From Anthoceros angustus (Eukaryota > Streptophyta > Anthocerotopsida > Anthocerotales > Anthocerotaceae), in the NCBI GenBank assembly GCA_010909165.1, contig MU008174.1, positions 682,001 to 746,000 on the forward strand: a stretch of DNA of 64,000 bases, given 5' to 3'. The notes below the pieces were generated by a model. The model was not told where the DNA came from. It did not search any database and saw only the letters and a program-made list of their open reading frames with translations. Below are positions 11,553-25,543 of this stretch, in pieces. Position 1 is the stretch's first letter; every line of letters begins with the position of its first letter. The translations under genes and the position numbers were made by a program.

Positions 11553-13060
11553 ATGGCGACAAAGATAGGACTAGGCGTTGCATTTTGATGACCTTGTTTT
11601 TGGCTTTGTGCAATGGCATGAACACCAAAGTCAGAGATTACATCCAGTGTTTCCATGGAACATTTCCATCGAAACACTATGGTGGGTGGTATGTGGATAT
11701 AGATGAGAGGAATGGAAGATCTCTCTATTATTATTTTTAGAATCAAGGCAATCCTCAAAAGACCGTTGTTCTTGGCTAAACGGAGGACCCGGATGCTCTA
11801 GCTTTGATGGTTGGATATATGCACATATTCAACTTTGTACCATCCAAGCAACATGGAGGGTTGCCTCGATCCGAAATCAATCCAAATAGCTTATCGAAGC
11901 TAATGTTATATATTTGGACAACTGGAGTAGGCTTTTCGTTGAAAACAAATTGACATAACACTAGCGACACAAAGACCCCAAGATACCCATGAGTTTCTCT
12001 TAAAGTGGTTCATGCTTTTCCTCAATTTCAAGTATGTTTCTCTTTGCAATATATGTCTTTGTTTTTGTTCTTTACTGGTATATGAAACTAATAAGCTAAT
12101 ACGGTCTGGTTTATTTATTTGGTTTTGGTCCAACCCTCCAGATTTGAGTGGTGAATCTCAAGGTGTATATATACCTACTTTGGCAATGATTGACATTGGG
12201 ATTAAAAGGAGTGCATCCAAAGGTCGAACTTGAAAGGTTATGTCGGGAAATCCTTGGAGATGATGTATTAGATACCAATTCATATATTCCATGTCTTTAT
12301 GGCATGGCTTTGATGTCACCTCAACAATATGAAGTGTACCAAGACAGATCAGAATAATGCTTATTTACCGCCATACACCAAGTGTTTTGCAACATTAACT
12401 AGATTGATGATAGCACCATGTATTAATGAGTATAATATCTTACAGCCTTGTTTCCATGATCCGGTACTCGGACATCGATGCATAACCAACCAAGAAGAAT
12501 TTCGAAAGTGGCCTTCCAAATAAAGTAGTGAAGGCTTTAACATACAATTTGGCCGGGCAAGGTGACGCTTGGGATTGAAGGATGCTCTTATTCCAAGCTA
12601 GAAGCGGGTCCTATTAATGCTAAATGCAGTCATCGGGTGATGGTCCCGTGTTTTGACGATAGTCTTATGACAAAGTGGTTGAACAATGACGCATGGTGCT
12701 ATTCATGCACAACTCTATTGGTCAACCATGGGTTTTATGCACGATATCTTACAACCATGATGCAGAAGTATGATACCTTTCACAAAGAATTGACCAAACC
12801 TTAGGTTACAGTGGCTTTACTATTTAGTGGTGACCATGATTGTAATGTGCCTTACATAGGTACAAGAACATGGACCTAAGGACTGGACTATAAGACCATC
12901 AAAGCTTGGCGCCGTGGTATGCCAATCAACAAGTGGTCAGCTTTGTAGTAGCATATGATCGACCTATCTTTTTTGATTAAAGGTGCCGGACACAGTAGCA
13001 CAATGGAAACCTCGGAGTTCTTGGCTATGATTCAACGCGTTACAAACAAAGGAGCTTTGA
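11553..13060 (+). CDS. Serine carboxypeptidase-like protein, copy b, unit 4 (frame-broken as written)
   Basis: The intron donor is at 12032 and the acceptor region (GGTTTTGGTCC) has lost its AG. Within exon 2 a 64-codon stretch is open from the YE codons through [26 protein letters not shown] and RCITNQEEF, which shows the correct reading frame across a region broken in most copies. The nucleophile elbow reads GESQG rather than GESWAG. The DSPAG motif is damaged (GGACAACTGGAG). Confidence 0.75.
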
Positions 13061-13381
13061 ATATAGATTAGAGGTCCAAGGTAGCAAGCATGATATCACT
13101 TCTATTCGGATAGTTGCTCTACCTAGTAGAAAGTTGAGAAATCGCTCCTATTTGTCTGCCGCTCATTCTCCAAAGCAATTGGAACTAATAACAATCAGCG
13201 GTAGTAATCCAACAAAGATGTCTTCCATTTGTGATACCGATGATTTGTCTTTGGCACAAAATTAAACATGAATTGTACGATACCTAGTACAAAGTTGAGA
13301 AATTGTTCCTATTTGTCTGCTGCTCATTCTCCCTAGCAGTTGGAACTAATCACAATCAGTAGCAATCCAAGAGCATGTCTT

Positions 13382-13831
13382 TTATTTGTGACCGATGATT
13401 TCTCTTGGCACAAAATTAAACATGAATTGTGCGATTGTTGTCGCCAATGTCGATCCCCACACGAACACGACCCATCTATGAAACGGTGTACTGGCGTATA
13501 TCTCGGACTATAATCTCTCGGTTTTCAAGCCTTGACAAGACCTTGGTACCGTGATACCATCACACATACGAAGGTTCTTCGTCACTAGCAGCGTGCCATC
13601 ACGTGTGTTGAGGAGCCCAAACGCCAATTTCTCGCATGGCCACACAATGCATCTTCCTTTTCACTCTCGGACATTGCCTCCAGCACCAACTCGGTATGCG
13701 GCACATGACCTCCGTCCTTCAGCCTCTCATTCAAGGTCGAGCTTTGATGATATTTGTGGTCTCTCCTCCCCAACGGTGAACTCGTGGACTTTGTTATTTA
13801 GTTCGATGCAGGCCCTGGCAGGCTTCTTCTT
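13382..13831 (-). pseudogene. PPR-DYW 3'-tail fragment, unit 4/5 junction
   Basis: A full-length tail. At its inner end it keeps GATGCAGGCCCTGGCAGG exactly as in the intact gene, whereas several other copies read GATGC(A)(G)CCCGGCAG. It has local deletions at GTCACTAGCAGCGTGCC and CGCCAATTTC. Confidence 0.8.
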
Positions 13832-14256
13832 ATTATGCTCTAAAAAAATTAGTTTGACTTCAAAGTCCAAGGACACAAGTAATACACTTTGTTCGCTAAG
13901 ACATACAAAAAATATCTATGATTATAAAAAAGTAGTTGTTAAAGACCAAGGATCAAAGTAAAAAACAATTATGATTATAAAGAAGTGGCGGTTAAGACCA
14001 TGGATCAAAGTAATTGACTTAGCTCGCTTAGACATATGTTAAAGACCAAGAATCAAAGTAAAAATATGTATGATTATAAAAAGTGGTTGTTAAAGACCAA
14101 GGATCAAACTAATTAACTTAACTCGCTTAGACATACATTAACTTATGATCGAAAAGAAACAAGTGGTCATACATTAACTTAGCAGCAATACATGGAGGAG
14201 TGGGTATACCATATTGATTATGTTTGTTTACTTTGAGTTTCACAAGGGCTTATACA

Positions 14257-14852
14257 ATGACGCCAAAGATAGAACTATGTGTTGCATTTTATATGACCTT
14301 GTTTTTGGCTTTGTGCAATGGCATGAACACCAAGATGACAAATATGTTGCAATTTATATGAACTTTCTTTTTTGGCTTTGTGCAATAGCATGAACACCAA
14401 AGTAAAATCACCTTGATGATGAGATCACATCCATTCAAGGTTTCATGAACATTTCTATCAAAACACCATAGTGGCTATGGATATAGATGAGATGAATGGA
14501 AGATCTCTATTACTATTTTATAGAGTCCGTGGAACATTTCCATCAAAACATAGTGGTGGCTAGGTGGATATAGATGAGATGAATGGAAGATCTCTCTTAC
14601 TATTTTACTGTATGAAGACAATCCTCAAGAAGACCTTGTTCTTCACTTAACGGAGGACCCGGATGCTCTAGCTTTGATGGTTGGATATATGCACATGGCC
14701 ATTCAACTTTGTACCATCCAACCAATATGGAGGGTTGCCAAATTTGGAAATGAGTCCAAATAGCTTATCCAAAGCTAATGTCATATAGTTTGATATTGGT
14801 GGTAGAGTAGGCTTTCCGTTTTAAAACAAAGTTTCATTGCAACACTAGCGAA
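14257..14852 (+). pseudogene. SCPL 5' relic (copy a), unit 5
   Basis: The shortest relic, with small losses at TCACCTTGATG and GAAGACCTTGTTCTTCAC. The common ATATAG stop is retained. The relic ends at TTTTAAAACAAAG instead of TTTCGAAAACAAAG. Confidence 0.75.
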
Positions 14853-15518
14853 GATGTCCTTGAAAAATGTAGTAGATAGCCAATCGAAATCCTATTGTTC
14901 CCGAATGTCATTCTTGGATATTCAAGTAACGCAAAATGTACCTCAAACAAACCTCAAGGCGCATGAATGTCCCACAACTAGGGCAACAATGGTAGTAGTG
15001 TTATCTCGGTCCTTTTAATTTCAAACATCTATCCTAATCAAACTAAAATCCTAATGATTTTCATTTAAAACTAACTATTCTTAATTATACGCTATTGGGC
15101 TAATATTGGAGCATTATCATCTAGAGTTATTGATTTCAAACTAAGTCATGTTAACAATAAACTAATGATCTAAAAGAAGCAAGTAGTGGTCAAGACCAAA
15201 CACTTCAAAAACAAAAACAAATATTTATTATGATCTAAAAGAAATAAGTGGCCGTCAAGATTGATGATAAAGGACACAAGTAATACCTTGGCTCACTAAC
15301 TCATATTAAAAATCAATCTATAATAACAAAAATGAGTGGTTACCAAAGACCAAGGACCAAAGTAACTTAAATTGCTTATTCATATGAAAAATATTTATCA
15401 TCATCGAAAAGAAATAAAGTGGTTATCGAGGACTAAGAGAACTTACTACTATATATGGAGGAGTGGGGATGCCATATTTATTATCTTTGTTTACTCGACT
15501 TTCTCAAGGGCTTATACA

Positions 15519-17044
15519 ATGGCGACAAAGATAGGACTAGGCGTTGCATTTTGATGACCTTGTTTTTGGCTTTGTGCAATGGCATGAACACCAAAGTGCT
15601 GAGATTACATTCATTCGAGGTTTCCATGGAACATTTCCATCGAAACACTATGGTGGGTATGTGGATATAGATGAGAGGAATGGAAGATCTCTATTATTAT
15701 TTTTAGAATCAAGGCAATCCTCAAAAGACCTGTTGTTCTTGGCTAACGGAGGACCTGGATGCTCTAGCTTTGATGGTTGGATATATGCACATGGGCTATT
15801 CAACTTTGTACCATCCAAGCAACATGGAGGGTTGCCTCGATAAATCAATCCAAATAGCTTATCGAAGCTAATGTTATATATTTGGACAGTCCTGCTGGAG
15901 TAGGCTTTTCGCTTTTAAAACAAATTGACATTACAACACTAGCGACACAAAGACCGCCCAAGATACCCATGAGTTTCTCTTAAAGTGGTTCATGCTTTTC
16001 CTCAATTTCAAGTATGTTTCTTTGCAATATATGTCTTTGTTTTTGTTCTTTACAAGGGTATATGAAACTAATAAGCTAATACGGTCTGGTTTATTTATTT
16101 GGTTTTGCGTCCAACCCTCCAGATTTGAGTGGTGAATCTCAAGGTGTATATATACCTACTTTGGCAACACAGATTGACATTGGGATTAAAAGGAGTGCAT
16201 CGGTTGAACTTGAAAGGTTATGTCGTGGGAAATCCTTGGACGATGATGTATTAGATACCAATTCATATATTCCATGTCTTTATGGCATGGCTTTGATGTC
16301 ACCTCAACAATATGAAGCCAAGACAGATCAGAATAACAGCTTATTTACCGCCATACACCAAGTGTTTTGCAACATTAACTAGATTGATGATAGCACTACG
16401 ATATTAATGAGTATAATATCTTACAGCCTTGTTTCCATGATCCGACATCGATGCGCATAACCAACCAAGAAGAATTTCGTAAAGTGGCCTTCCAAATAAA
16501 GTAGTGAAGGCTTCGCAACATACAATTTGGCAGTGACGCTTGGGATTGAAGGATGCTCTTATTCCACCAAGCTAGAAGCGGTCCTATTAATGCTAAATGT
16601 AGTCATCGGGTGATGGTCCTGTTTTGACGATAGTCTTGCGACAAAGTGGTTGAACAATGACGCAATAAGTGCTATTCATGCACAACCCAGCTCTATTGGT
16701 CAACCATGGGTTTTATGCAGATATCTTAACTTACAACCATGATGCAGAAGTATGATACCTTTCACAAAGAATTGACCAAACCTTAGGTTGCTGTGGCTTT
16801 ACTATTTAGTGGTGACCATGATTGTAATGTGCCTTATATAGGTACAAGAACATGGATCAAGGATGGACTATAAGACCATCAAAGCTTGGCGCCTGGTATG
16901 CCAATCAACAAGTGGTCGCTTTGTAGTAGCATATGATCGACCTATCTTTTGCAATGCTTAAAGGTGCTGGACATGAGTAGCACAATGGAAACCTCGGAGT
17001 TCTTGGCTATGATTCAACGCTGGTTACAAACAAAGGAGCTTTGA
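15519..17044 (+). CDS. Serine carboxypeptidase-like protein, copy b, unit 5 (frame-broken as written)
   Basis: The exon 1 frame is open from the [15 protein letters not shown] region through [17 protein letters not shown], with HGLFNF replacing HGPFNF. AGTCCTGCTGGAG (SPAG) is intact. The intron starts at 16012 and ends at a GCG-altered acceptor near 16109. Exon 2 opens [16 protein letters not shown], so the elbow is GESQG, as in units 4 and 8. Confidence 0.75.
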
Positions 17045-17364
17045 ATATAGATTAGAGGTCCAAGGTAGCAAGCATGATATCACTTCTATTCGGATAGTTG
17101 CTCTACCTAGTAGAAAGTTGAGAAACTTCCTATTTGTCTCCGCTGCTCATTCTCCAAAGCAATTGGAACTAATAACAATCAAGCGTAGCAATCCAACAAG
17201 ATGTCTTCCATTTGTGATACCGATGATTTGTCTTTGGCACAAAATTAAACATGAATTGTACGATACCTAGTACAAAGTTGAGAAATTGTTCCTATTTGTC
17301 CGCTGCTCATTCTCCTAGCATTGGAACTAATCACAATCAGCAGAGTAATCCAAGAGCATGTCTT

Positions 17365-17812
17365 TTATTTGTGACCGATGATTTCTCTTGGCACAAAATT
17401 AAACATGAATTGTGCGATTGTTGTCGCCAATGTCGATCCCCACCGAACACGACCCATCTATGAAACGTGTACTGATGTATATCTCGGACTATAATCTCTC
17501 GGTTTTCAAGCCTTGACAAGACCTTGGTACTGTGATACCATCACACATACGGTTCTTCGTCACTAGCAAAGGCGTGCCATCACGTGTGTTGAGGAGCCCA
17601 AACGCCAGGCCAATTTCTCAAGATGGCCACACAATGCATCTTCCTTTTCACTCGGACATTGCCTCCAAAGACCAACTCGGTATGCGGCACATGACCTCCG
17701 CCTTCACCTCTCATTCAAGGTACCGAGCTTTGATGATATTTGTGGTCTCTCCTCCCCAACGGTGAACTCGTGGACTTTGTTATTTAGTTCGATGCCCCGG
17801 CAGCTTCTTCTT
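17365..17812 (-). pseudogene. PPR-DYW 3'-tail fragment, unit 5/6 junction
   Basis: A full-length tail. The terminal region reads GATCCCCACCGAACACG, a variant of the GSCS site different from the CCCACACGAAC form that preserves the deaminase end. Confidence 0.8.
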
Positions 17813-18238
17813 ATTATGCTCTAAAAAAATTAGTTTGACTTCAAAGTCCAAGGACACAAGTAATACACTTTGTTCGCTAAGACATACAAAAAATATCTAT
17901 GATTATAAAAAGTAGTTGTTAAAGACCAAGGATCAAAGTAAAAAACAATTATGATTATAAAGAAGTGGCGGTTAAGACCATGGATCAAAGTAATTGACTT
18001 AGCTCGCTTAGACATATGTTAAAGACCAAGAATCAAAGTAAAAATATGTATGATTATAAAAAGTGGTTGTTAAAGACCAAGGATCAAACTAATTAACTTA
18101 ACTCGCTTAGACATACATTAACTTATGATCGAAAAGAAACAAGTGGTCATACATTAACTTAGCGTACCAATACATGGAGGAGTGGGTATACCATATTGAT
18201 TATGTTTGTTTACTTTGAGTTTCACAAGGGCTTATACA

Positions 18239-18846
18239 ATGACGTCAAAGATAGAACTATGTGTTGCATTTTATATGACCTTGTTTTTGGCTTTGTGCAA
18301 TGGCATGAACACCAAGATGACAAATATGTTGCAATTTATATGAACTTTCTTTTTTTGGCTTTGTGCAATAGCATGAACACCAAAGTAAAATCACCCTTGG
18401 ATGATGAGATCACATCCATTCAAGGTTTCCATAACATTTCTATCAAAACACCATAGTGGCTGCGGATATAGATGAGATGAATGGAAGATCTCTCTATTAC
18501 TATTTTATAGAGTCTCCGTGGAACATTTCCATCAAAACATAGTGGTGGCTAGGTGGATATAGATGAGATGAATGGAAGATCTCTTTTACTATTTTACATA
18601 TGAAGACAATCCTCAAGAAGACCCCTGTTGTTCTTCAGCTTAACGGAGGACGGATGCTCTAGCTTTGATGGTTGGATATATGCACATGGGCCATTCAACT
18701 TTGTACCATCCAACCAATATGGAGGGTTGCCAAATTTGGAAATGAGTCCAAATAGCTTATCCAAAGTAATGTCATATAGTTTGATATTGGTGGTAGAGTA
18801 GGCTTTTCGCTTTCGAAAACAAAGTTTCATTGCAACACTAGCGAAA
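18239..18846 (+). pseudogene. SCPL 5' relic (copy a), unit 6
   Basis: It has the same layout, with a 7-T run in the duplicated signal region (CTTTTTTTGGC) as in unit 1, and AAAGTAATGTC before the shared ATATAG stop. Confidence 0.75.
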
Positions 18847-19525
18847 GATGTCCTTGAAAAATGTAGTAGATAGCCAATCCTATTGTTCCGAATGTCATTC
18901 TTGGATATTCAAATGTAATCGCAAAATGTACCTCAAACAAACCTCAAGGCGCATGAATGTCCCACAACTAGGGCAACAATGGTAGTAGTGTTATCTCGGT
19001 CCTTTTAATTTCAAACATCTATCCTAATCAAACTAAAATCCTAATGATTTTCATTTAAAACTAACTATTCTTAATTATGATGCCTTCGCTATTGGGCTAA
19101 TATTGGAGCATTATCATCTAGAGTTATTGATTTCAAACTAAGTCATGTTAACAATAAACTAATGATCTAAAAGAAGCAAGTAGTGGTCGAAGACCAAACA
19201 CTTCAAAAACAAAAAACAAATATTTATTATGATCTAAAAGAAATAAGTGGCCGTCGAAGATTGATGATAAAGGACACAAGTAATACCCTTGGCTCACTAA
19301 CTCATAGTAAAAATCAATCTATAATAACAAAAAAATGAGTGGTTACCAAAGACCAAGGACCAAAGTAACGAACTTAAATTGCTTATTCATATGAAAAAAT
19401 ATTTATCATTATCGAAAAGAAATAAAGTGGTTATCGAGGACTAAGAGAACTTACTACTATATATGGAGGAGTGGGATGCCATATTTATTATCTTTGTTTA
19501 CTCGACTTTCTCAAGGGCTTATACA

Positions 19526-21053
19526 ATGGCGACAAAGATAGGACTAGGCGTTGCATTTTGATGACCTTGTTTTTGGCTTTGTGCAATGGCATGAACACCA
19601 AAGTCGAGATTACATCCATTCCGTGTTTCCATGGAACATTTCCATCGAAAACACTATGGTGGGTATGTGGATATAGATGAGGAATGGAAGATCTCTATTA
19701 TTATTTTTAGAATCAAGGCAATCCTCAAAAGACCGTTGTTCTTTGGCTAAACGGAGGACCCGGATGCTCTAGCTTTGATGGTTGGATATATGCACATGGG
19801 CCATTCAACTTTGTACCATCCAAGCAACATGGAGGGTTGCCCGACCGAAATCAATCCAAATAGCTTATCGAAAGCACTAATGTTATATATTTGACAATCC
19901 TCATTGAGTAGGCTTTTCGCTTTCGAAAACAAATTGATTACAACACTAGCGACACAAAGACCGCCAAGATACCCATGAGTTTCTCTTAAAGTGGTTCATG
20001 CTTTTCCTCAATTTCAAGTATGTTTCTCTTTGCAATATATGTCTTTGTTTTTGTTCTTTACTGGTATATGAAACTAATAAGCTAATCGTCCGTTTATTTA
20101 TTTGGTTTTGCAGTCCAACCCTCAGATTTGAGTGGTGAATCTTAAGTGTATATATACCTACTTTGGCAACAGATTGACATTGGGATTAAAAGGAGTGCAT
20201 CCAAGGTTGAACTTGAAAGGTTATGTCGTGGAAACTTGGATGTATGATGTATTAGATACCAATTCATATATTCCATGTCTTTATGGCATGGCTTTGATGT
20301 CACCTCAACAATATGAAGTACCAAGACAGATCAGAATAACAGCTTATTTACCGCCATACACCAAGTGTTTTGCAACATTAACGTGATTGATGATAGCACT
20401 ACGATATTAATGAGTATAATATCTTACAGCCTTGTTTCCATGATCCGTCGAGACATCGATGCATAACCAACCAAGAAGAATTTCGTAAAGTGGCCTTCAA
20501 ATAAAGTAGTGAAGGCTTCTCGCAACATACAATTTGGCAGTGACGCTTGGAATTGAAGGATGCTCTTATTCCGCCAAGCTAGAAGCGGTCCTATTAATGC
20601 TAAATGAGTCATCGGGTGATGGTCCGTGTTTTTGGCGATAGTCTTGCGACAAAGTGGTTGAACAATGACGCAATGGTGCTATTCATGCACAACCCACTCT
20701 ATTGGTCAACCATGGGTTTTATGCAGATATCTTAACTTACAACCATGATGCGGGAAGTATGATACCCTTTCACAAAGAATTGACCGAAACCTTAGGTTAT
20801 GTGGCTTTACTATTTAGTGGTGACCATGATTGTAATGTGCCTTACATAGGTACAAGAACATGGATCAAGGACTGGACTATAAGACCATCAAAGCTTGGCG
20901 CCGTGGTATGCCAATCAACAAGTGGTGGCTTTGTAGTAGCATATGATCCCGACCTATCTTTTGCAGCTTAAAGGTGCTGGACACAGTAGCACAATGGAAA
21001 CTGCGGAGTTCTTGGCTATGATTCAACGCTGGTTACAAACAAAGGAGCTTTGA
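19526..21053 (+). CDS. Serine carboxypeptidase-like protein, copy b, unit 6 (frame-broken as written)
   Basis: The intron is 20018-20113 with a good TTTTGCAG acceptor. The C-terminal part of exon 2 is open from [19 protein letters not shown] through [16 protein letters not shown] to the [13 protein letters not shown] region. This gives the best view of the Asp-motif domain and its match to SCPL carboxypeptidases. The elbow is damaged (GAATCTTAAGTG). Confidence 0.75.
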
Positions 21054-21265
21054 ATATAGATTAGAGGTCCGAAGGTAGCAAGCATGATATCACTTCTATT
21101 CGGATAGTTGCTCTACCTAGTAGAAAGTTGAGAAATTGTTCCTATTTGTCTGCTCATTCTCCAAAGCAATTGAACTAATAACAATCAGAGTAATCCAACA
21201 AGATGTCTTCCATTTGTGATACCGATGATTTGTCTTTGGCACAAAATTAAACATGAATTGTACGA

Positions 21266-21419
21266 TACCTAGTACAAAGTTGAGAAATTGTTCCTATTTA
21301 TGCTGCTCATTCTCCCTAGCAGCTTGGAACTAATCACAATCAGTAGTAATCCAACAAAGATGTCTTCCATTTGTGATACCGATTTGTCTTTGGCACAAAA
21401 TTAAACATGAATTGTACGA
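21266..21419. repeat. Extra 154-bp block unique to unit 6
   Basis: TACCTAGTA-AAAGTTGAG starts occur at 21114, 21266 and 21420, giving three copies of the downstream block instead of two. This accounts for unit 6 being about 130-150 bp longer than the others. The additional copy mixes features of both parental blocks (TCTTCCATTTGTGATACC with the CCCTAGCAG form), as expected from unequal exchange. Confidence 0.8.
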
Positions 21420-21514
21420 TACCTAGTACAAAGTTGAGAAATTGTTCTATTTGTCTCATTCTCCTAGCAGCTTGGAACTAATCACAATCGCAGAGCAATC
21501 CAAGAGCATGTCTT

Positions 21515-21965
21515 TTATTTGTGACCGATGATTTCTCTTTGGCACAAAATTAAACATGAATTGTGCGATTGTTGTCGCCAATGTCGATCCCCACACGAAC
21601 ACGACCCATCTATGAACGTGTACTCGATGTATATCTCTTGACTATAATCTCTGCTTTCAAGCCTTGACAAGACCTTGGTACCGCTGGATGATACCATCAC
21701 ACATACGGTTCTTCGTCACTAGCAAAGGCGTGCCATCACGTGTGTTGAGGAGCCCAAACGCCAATTTCTCAAAGATGGCCACACAATGCATCTTCCTTTT
21801 CACTCTCGACATTGCCTCCAAAGACTAACTCGTAGATGCACATGACCTCCGCCTTCACCTCTCATTCAAGGTCGAGCTTTGATGATATTTGTGGTCTCTC
21901 CTCCCCAACGGTGAACTCGTGACTTTGTTATTTAGTTCGATGCAGGCCCTGGCAGGCTTCTTCTT
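21515..21965 (-). pseudogene. PPR-DYW 3'-tail fragment, unit 6/7 junction
   Basis: This copy preserves the terminal reading [10 protein letters not shown] followed by about 20 more residues (RQQSHNSC...) before TAA. It is therefore the best guide to the true C-terminus of the PPR protein. Upstream the frame is broken near the CxxCH motif. Confidence 0.8.
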
Positions 21966-22378
21966 ATTATGCTCTAAAAAAATTAGTTTGACTTCAAAGT
22001 CCAAGGACACAAGTAATACACTTTGTTCGCTAAGACATACAAAAAATATCTATGATTATAAAAAGTAGTTGTTAAAGACCAAGGATCAAAGTAAAAAACA
22101 ATTATGATTATAAAGAAGTGGCGGTTAAGACCATGGATCAAAGTAATTGACTTATGTTAAAGACCAAGAATCAAAGTAAAAATATGTATGATTATAAAAA
22201 GTGGTTGTTAAAGACCAAGGATCAAACTAATTAACTTAACTCGCTTAGACATACATTAACTTATGATCGAAAAGAAACAAGTGGTCATACATTAACTTAG
22301 CAAAGACCAATACATGGAGGAGTGGGTATACCATATTGATTATGTTTGTTTACTTTGAGTTTCACAAGGGCTTATACA

Positions 22379-22998
22379 ATGACGTCAAAGATAGAACTAT
22401 GTGTTGCATTTTATATGACCTTGTTTTTGGCTTTGTGCAATGGCATGAACACCAAGATGACAAATATGTTGCAATTTATATGAACTTTCTTTTTTGGCTT
22501 TGTGCAATAGCATGAACACCAAAGTAAAATCACCCTTGGATGATGAGATCACATCCATTCAAGGTTTCCATGGAACATTTCTATCAAAACACCATAGTGG
22601 CTATGCGGATATAGATGAGATGAATGGAAGATCTCTCTATTACTATTTTATAGAGTCTCCGTGGAACATTTCCATCAAAACATAGTGGTGGCTAGGTGGA
22701 TATAGATGAGATGAATGGAAGATCTCTCTTTTACTATTTTACAAGATATGAAGACAATCCTCAAGAAGACCCCGTTGTTCTTCAAATTAACGGAGGACTG
22801 GATGCTCTAGCTTTGATGGTTGGATATATGCACATGGGCCATTCAACTTTGTACCATCCAACCAATATGGAGGGTTGCCAAATTTGGAAATGAGTCCAAA
22901 TAGCTTATCCAAAGCAGCCTAATGTCATATAGTTTGATATTGGTGGTAGAGTAGGCTTTCCGTTTCGAAAACAAAGTTTCATTGCAACACTAGCGAAA
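22379..22998 (+). pseudogene. SCPL 5' relic (copy a), unit 7
   Basis: A long, well-preserved relic. The first part is open as LDDEITSIQGFHGTFLSKHH through the NGRSLYYYF segment, then the second duplicated segment runs to the FDGW-like region in another frame. The shared ATATAG stop is present. Confidence 0.75.
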
Positions 22999-23677
22999 GA
23001 TGTCCTTGAAAAATGTAGTAGATAGCCAATCGAAATCCTATTGTTCCCGAATGTCATTCTTGGATATTCAAAGCAGGCGCAAAATGTACCTCAAACAAAC
23101 CTCAAGGCGCATGAATGTCCCACAACTAGGGCAACAATGGTAGTAGTGTTATCTCGGTCCTTTTAATTTCAAACATCTATCCTAATCGAAACTAAAATCC
23201 TAATGATTTTCATTTAAAACTAACTATTCTTAATTATGATGCCTTTCGCTATTGGGCTAATATTGGAGCATTATCATCTAGAGTTATTGATTTCAAACTA
23301 AGTCATGTTAACAATAAACTAATGATCTAAAAGAAGCAAGTAGTGGTCAAGACCAAACACTTCAAAAACAAAAACAAATATTTATTATGATCTAAAAGAA
23401 ATAAGTGGTCAAGATTGATGATAAAGGACACAAGTAATACCCTTGGCTCACTAACTCATATTAAAAATCAATCTATAATAACAAAAAATGAGTGGTTACC
23501 AAAGACCAAGGACCAAAGTAACGAACTTAAATTGCTTATTCATATGAAAAATATTTATCATCATCGAAAAGAAATAAAGTGGTTATCGAGGACTAAGAGA
23601 ACTTACTACTATATATGGAGGAGTGGGATGCCATATTTATTATCTTTGTTTACTCGACTTTCTCAAGGGCTTATACA

Positions 23678-25220
23678 ATGGCGACAAAGATAGGACTAGG
23701 CGTTGCATTTTGATGACCTTGTTTTTGGCTTTGTGCAATGGCATGAACACCAAAGCCGCCGAGATTACATCCATTCCGTGTTTCCATGGAACATTTCCAT
23801 CGAAACACTATGGTGGGTATGTGGATATAGATGAGAGGAATGGAAGATCTCTCTATTATTATTTTTAGAATCAAGGCAATCCTCAAAAGACCTCGTTGTT
23901 CTTTGGCTAAACGGAGGACACGGATGCTCTAGCTTTGATGGTTGGATATATGCACATGGGCTATTCAACTTTGTACCATCCAAGCAACATGGAGGGTTGC
24001 CTGACCGAAATCAATCCAAATAGCTTATCGAAAGCGCTAATGTTATATATTTGACACCCCTGGAGTAGGCTTTTCGCTGAAAACAAATTCGATTACAACA
24101 CTAGCGACACAAAGACCGCCCAAGATACCCATGAGTTTCTCTTAAAGTGGTTCATGCTTTTCCTCAATTTCAAGTATGTTTCTCTTTGCAATATATGTCT
24201 TTGTTTTTGTTCTTTTACTGGTATATGAAACTAATAAGCTAATACGGTCTGGTTTATTTATTTGGTTTTGCAGTCCAACCCTCTCAGATTTGAGTGGTGA
24301 ATCTTGGGCGGTGTATATATACCTACTTTGGCAACATGATTGACATTGGGATTAAAAAGGAGTGCATCCAAGGTCGAACTTGAAAGGTTATGTCGTGGGA
24401 AATCCTTGGACAGATGATGTATTAGATACCAATTCATATATTCCATGTCTTTATGGCATGGCTTTGATGTCACCTCAACAATATGAAGTACCAAGATGCA
24501 TCAGAATAACAGCTTATTTACCGCCATACACTCAAGTGTTTTGCAACATTAACGCAGATTGATGATAGCACTACGATATTAATGAGTATAATATCTACAG
24601 CCTTGTTTCCATGATCCGAGACATCGATGCGAGACAACCAACCAAGAAGAATTTCGTAAAGTGGCCTTCCAAATAAAGTAGTGAAGGCTTCTCGCAACAT
24701 ACAATTTGGCAGACGCTTGGAATTGAAGGATGCTCTTATTCCACCAAGCTAGAAGCGGGTCCTATTAATGCTAAAGAGTCATCGGGTGATGGTCCTGTTT
24801 TGACGATAGTCTTGCGACAAAGTGGTTGAACAATGACGCAAGTGCTATTCATGCACAACTTCTATTGGTCAACCATGGGTTTTATGCAGATATCTTAACT
24901 TACAACCATGATGCGGGAAGTATGATACCCTTTCACAAAGAATTGACCGAAACCTTAGGTTGTGGCTTTACTATTTAGTGGTGACCATGATTGTAATGTG
25001 CCTTACATAGGTACAAGAACATGGACTCAAGGACTGGACTATAAGACCATCAAAGCTTGGCGCCTGTGGTATGCCAATCAACAAGTGGTCGGCTTTGTAG
25101 TAGCATATGATCGACCTATCTTTTGCAATGCTTAAAGGTGCTGGACACGAGTAGCACAATGGAAACTCTGCGGAGTTCTTGGCTATGATTCAACGCTGGT
25201 TACAAACAAAGGAGCTTTGA
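23678..25220 (+). CDS. Serine carboxypeptidase-like protein, copy b, unit 7 (frame-broken as written)
   Basis: Intron 24174-24273 has intact splice sites. The mature N-terminus reads [19 protein letters not shown], showing the full length of a segment shortened in other copies. The oxyanion block reads GGACACGG, i.e. Pro replaced or shifted. Exon 2 keeps [27 protein letters not shown] and the stop. Confidence 0.75.
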
Positions 25221-25543
25221 ATATAGATTAGAGGTCCGAAGGTAGCAAGCATGATATCACTTCTATTCGGATAGTTGCTCTACCTAGTAGAAAGTTGAGA
25301 AAGCTGTTCCTATTTGTCTGCCGCTCATTCTCCAAAGCAATTGGAACTAATAACAATCAGTGATAATCCAACAAAGATGTCTTCCATTTGTGATACCGAT
25401 GATTTGTCTTTGGCACAAAATTAAACATGAATTGTAATGATACCTAGTACAAAGTTGAGAAATTGTTCCTATTTGTCTGCTGCTCATTCTCCCTAGCAGT
25501 TGGAACTAATCACAATCGCAGTAGCAATCCAAGAGCATGTCTT

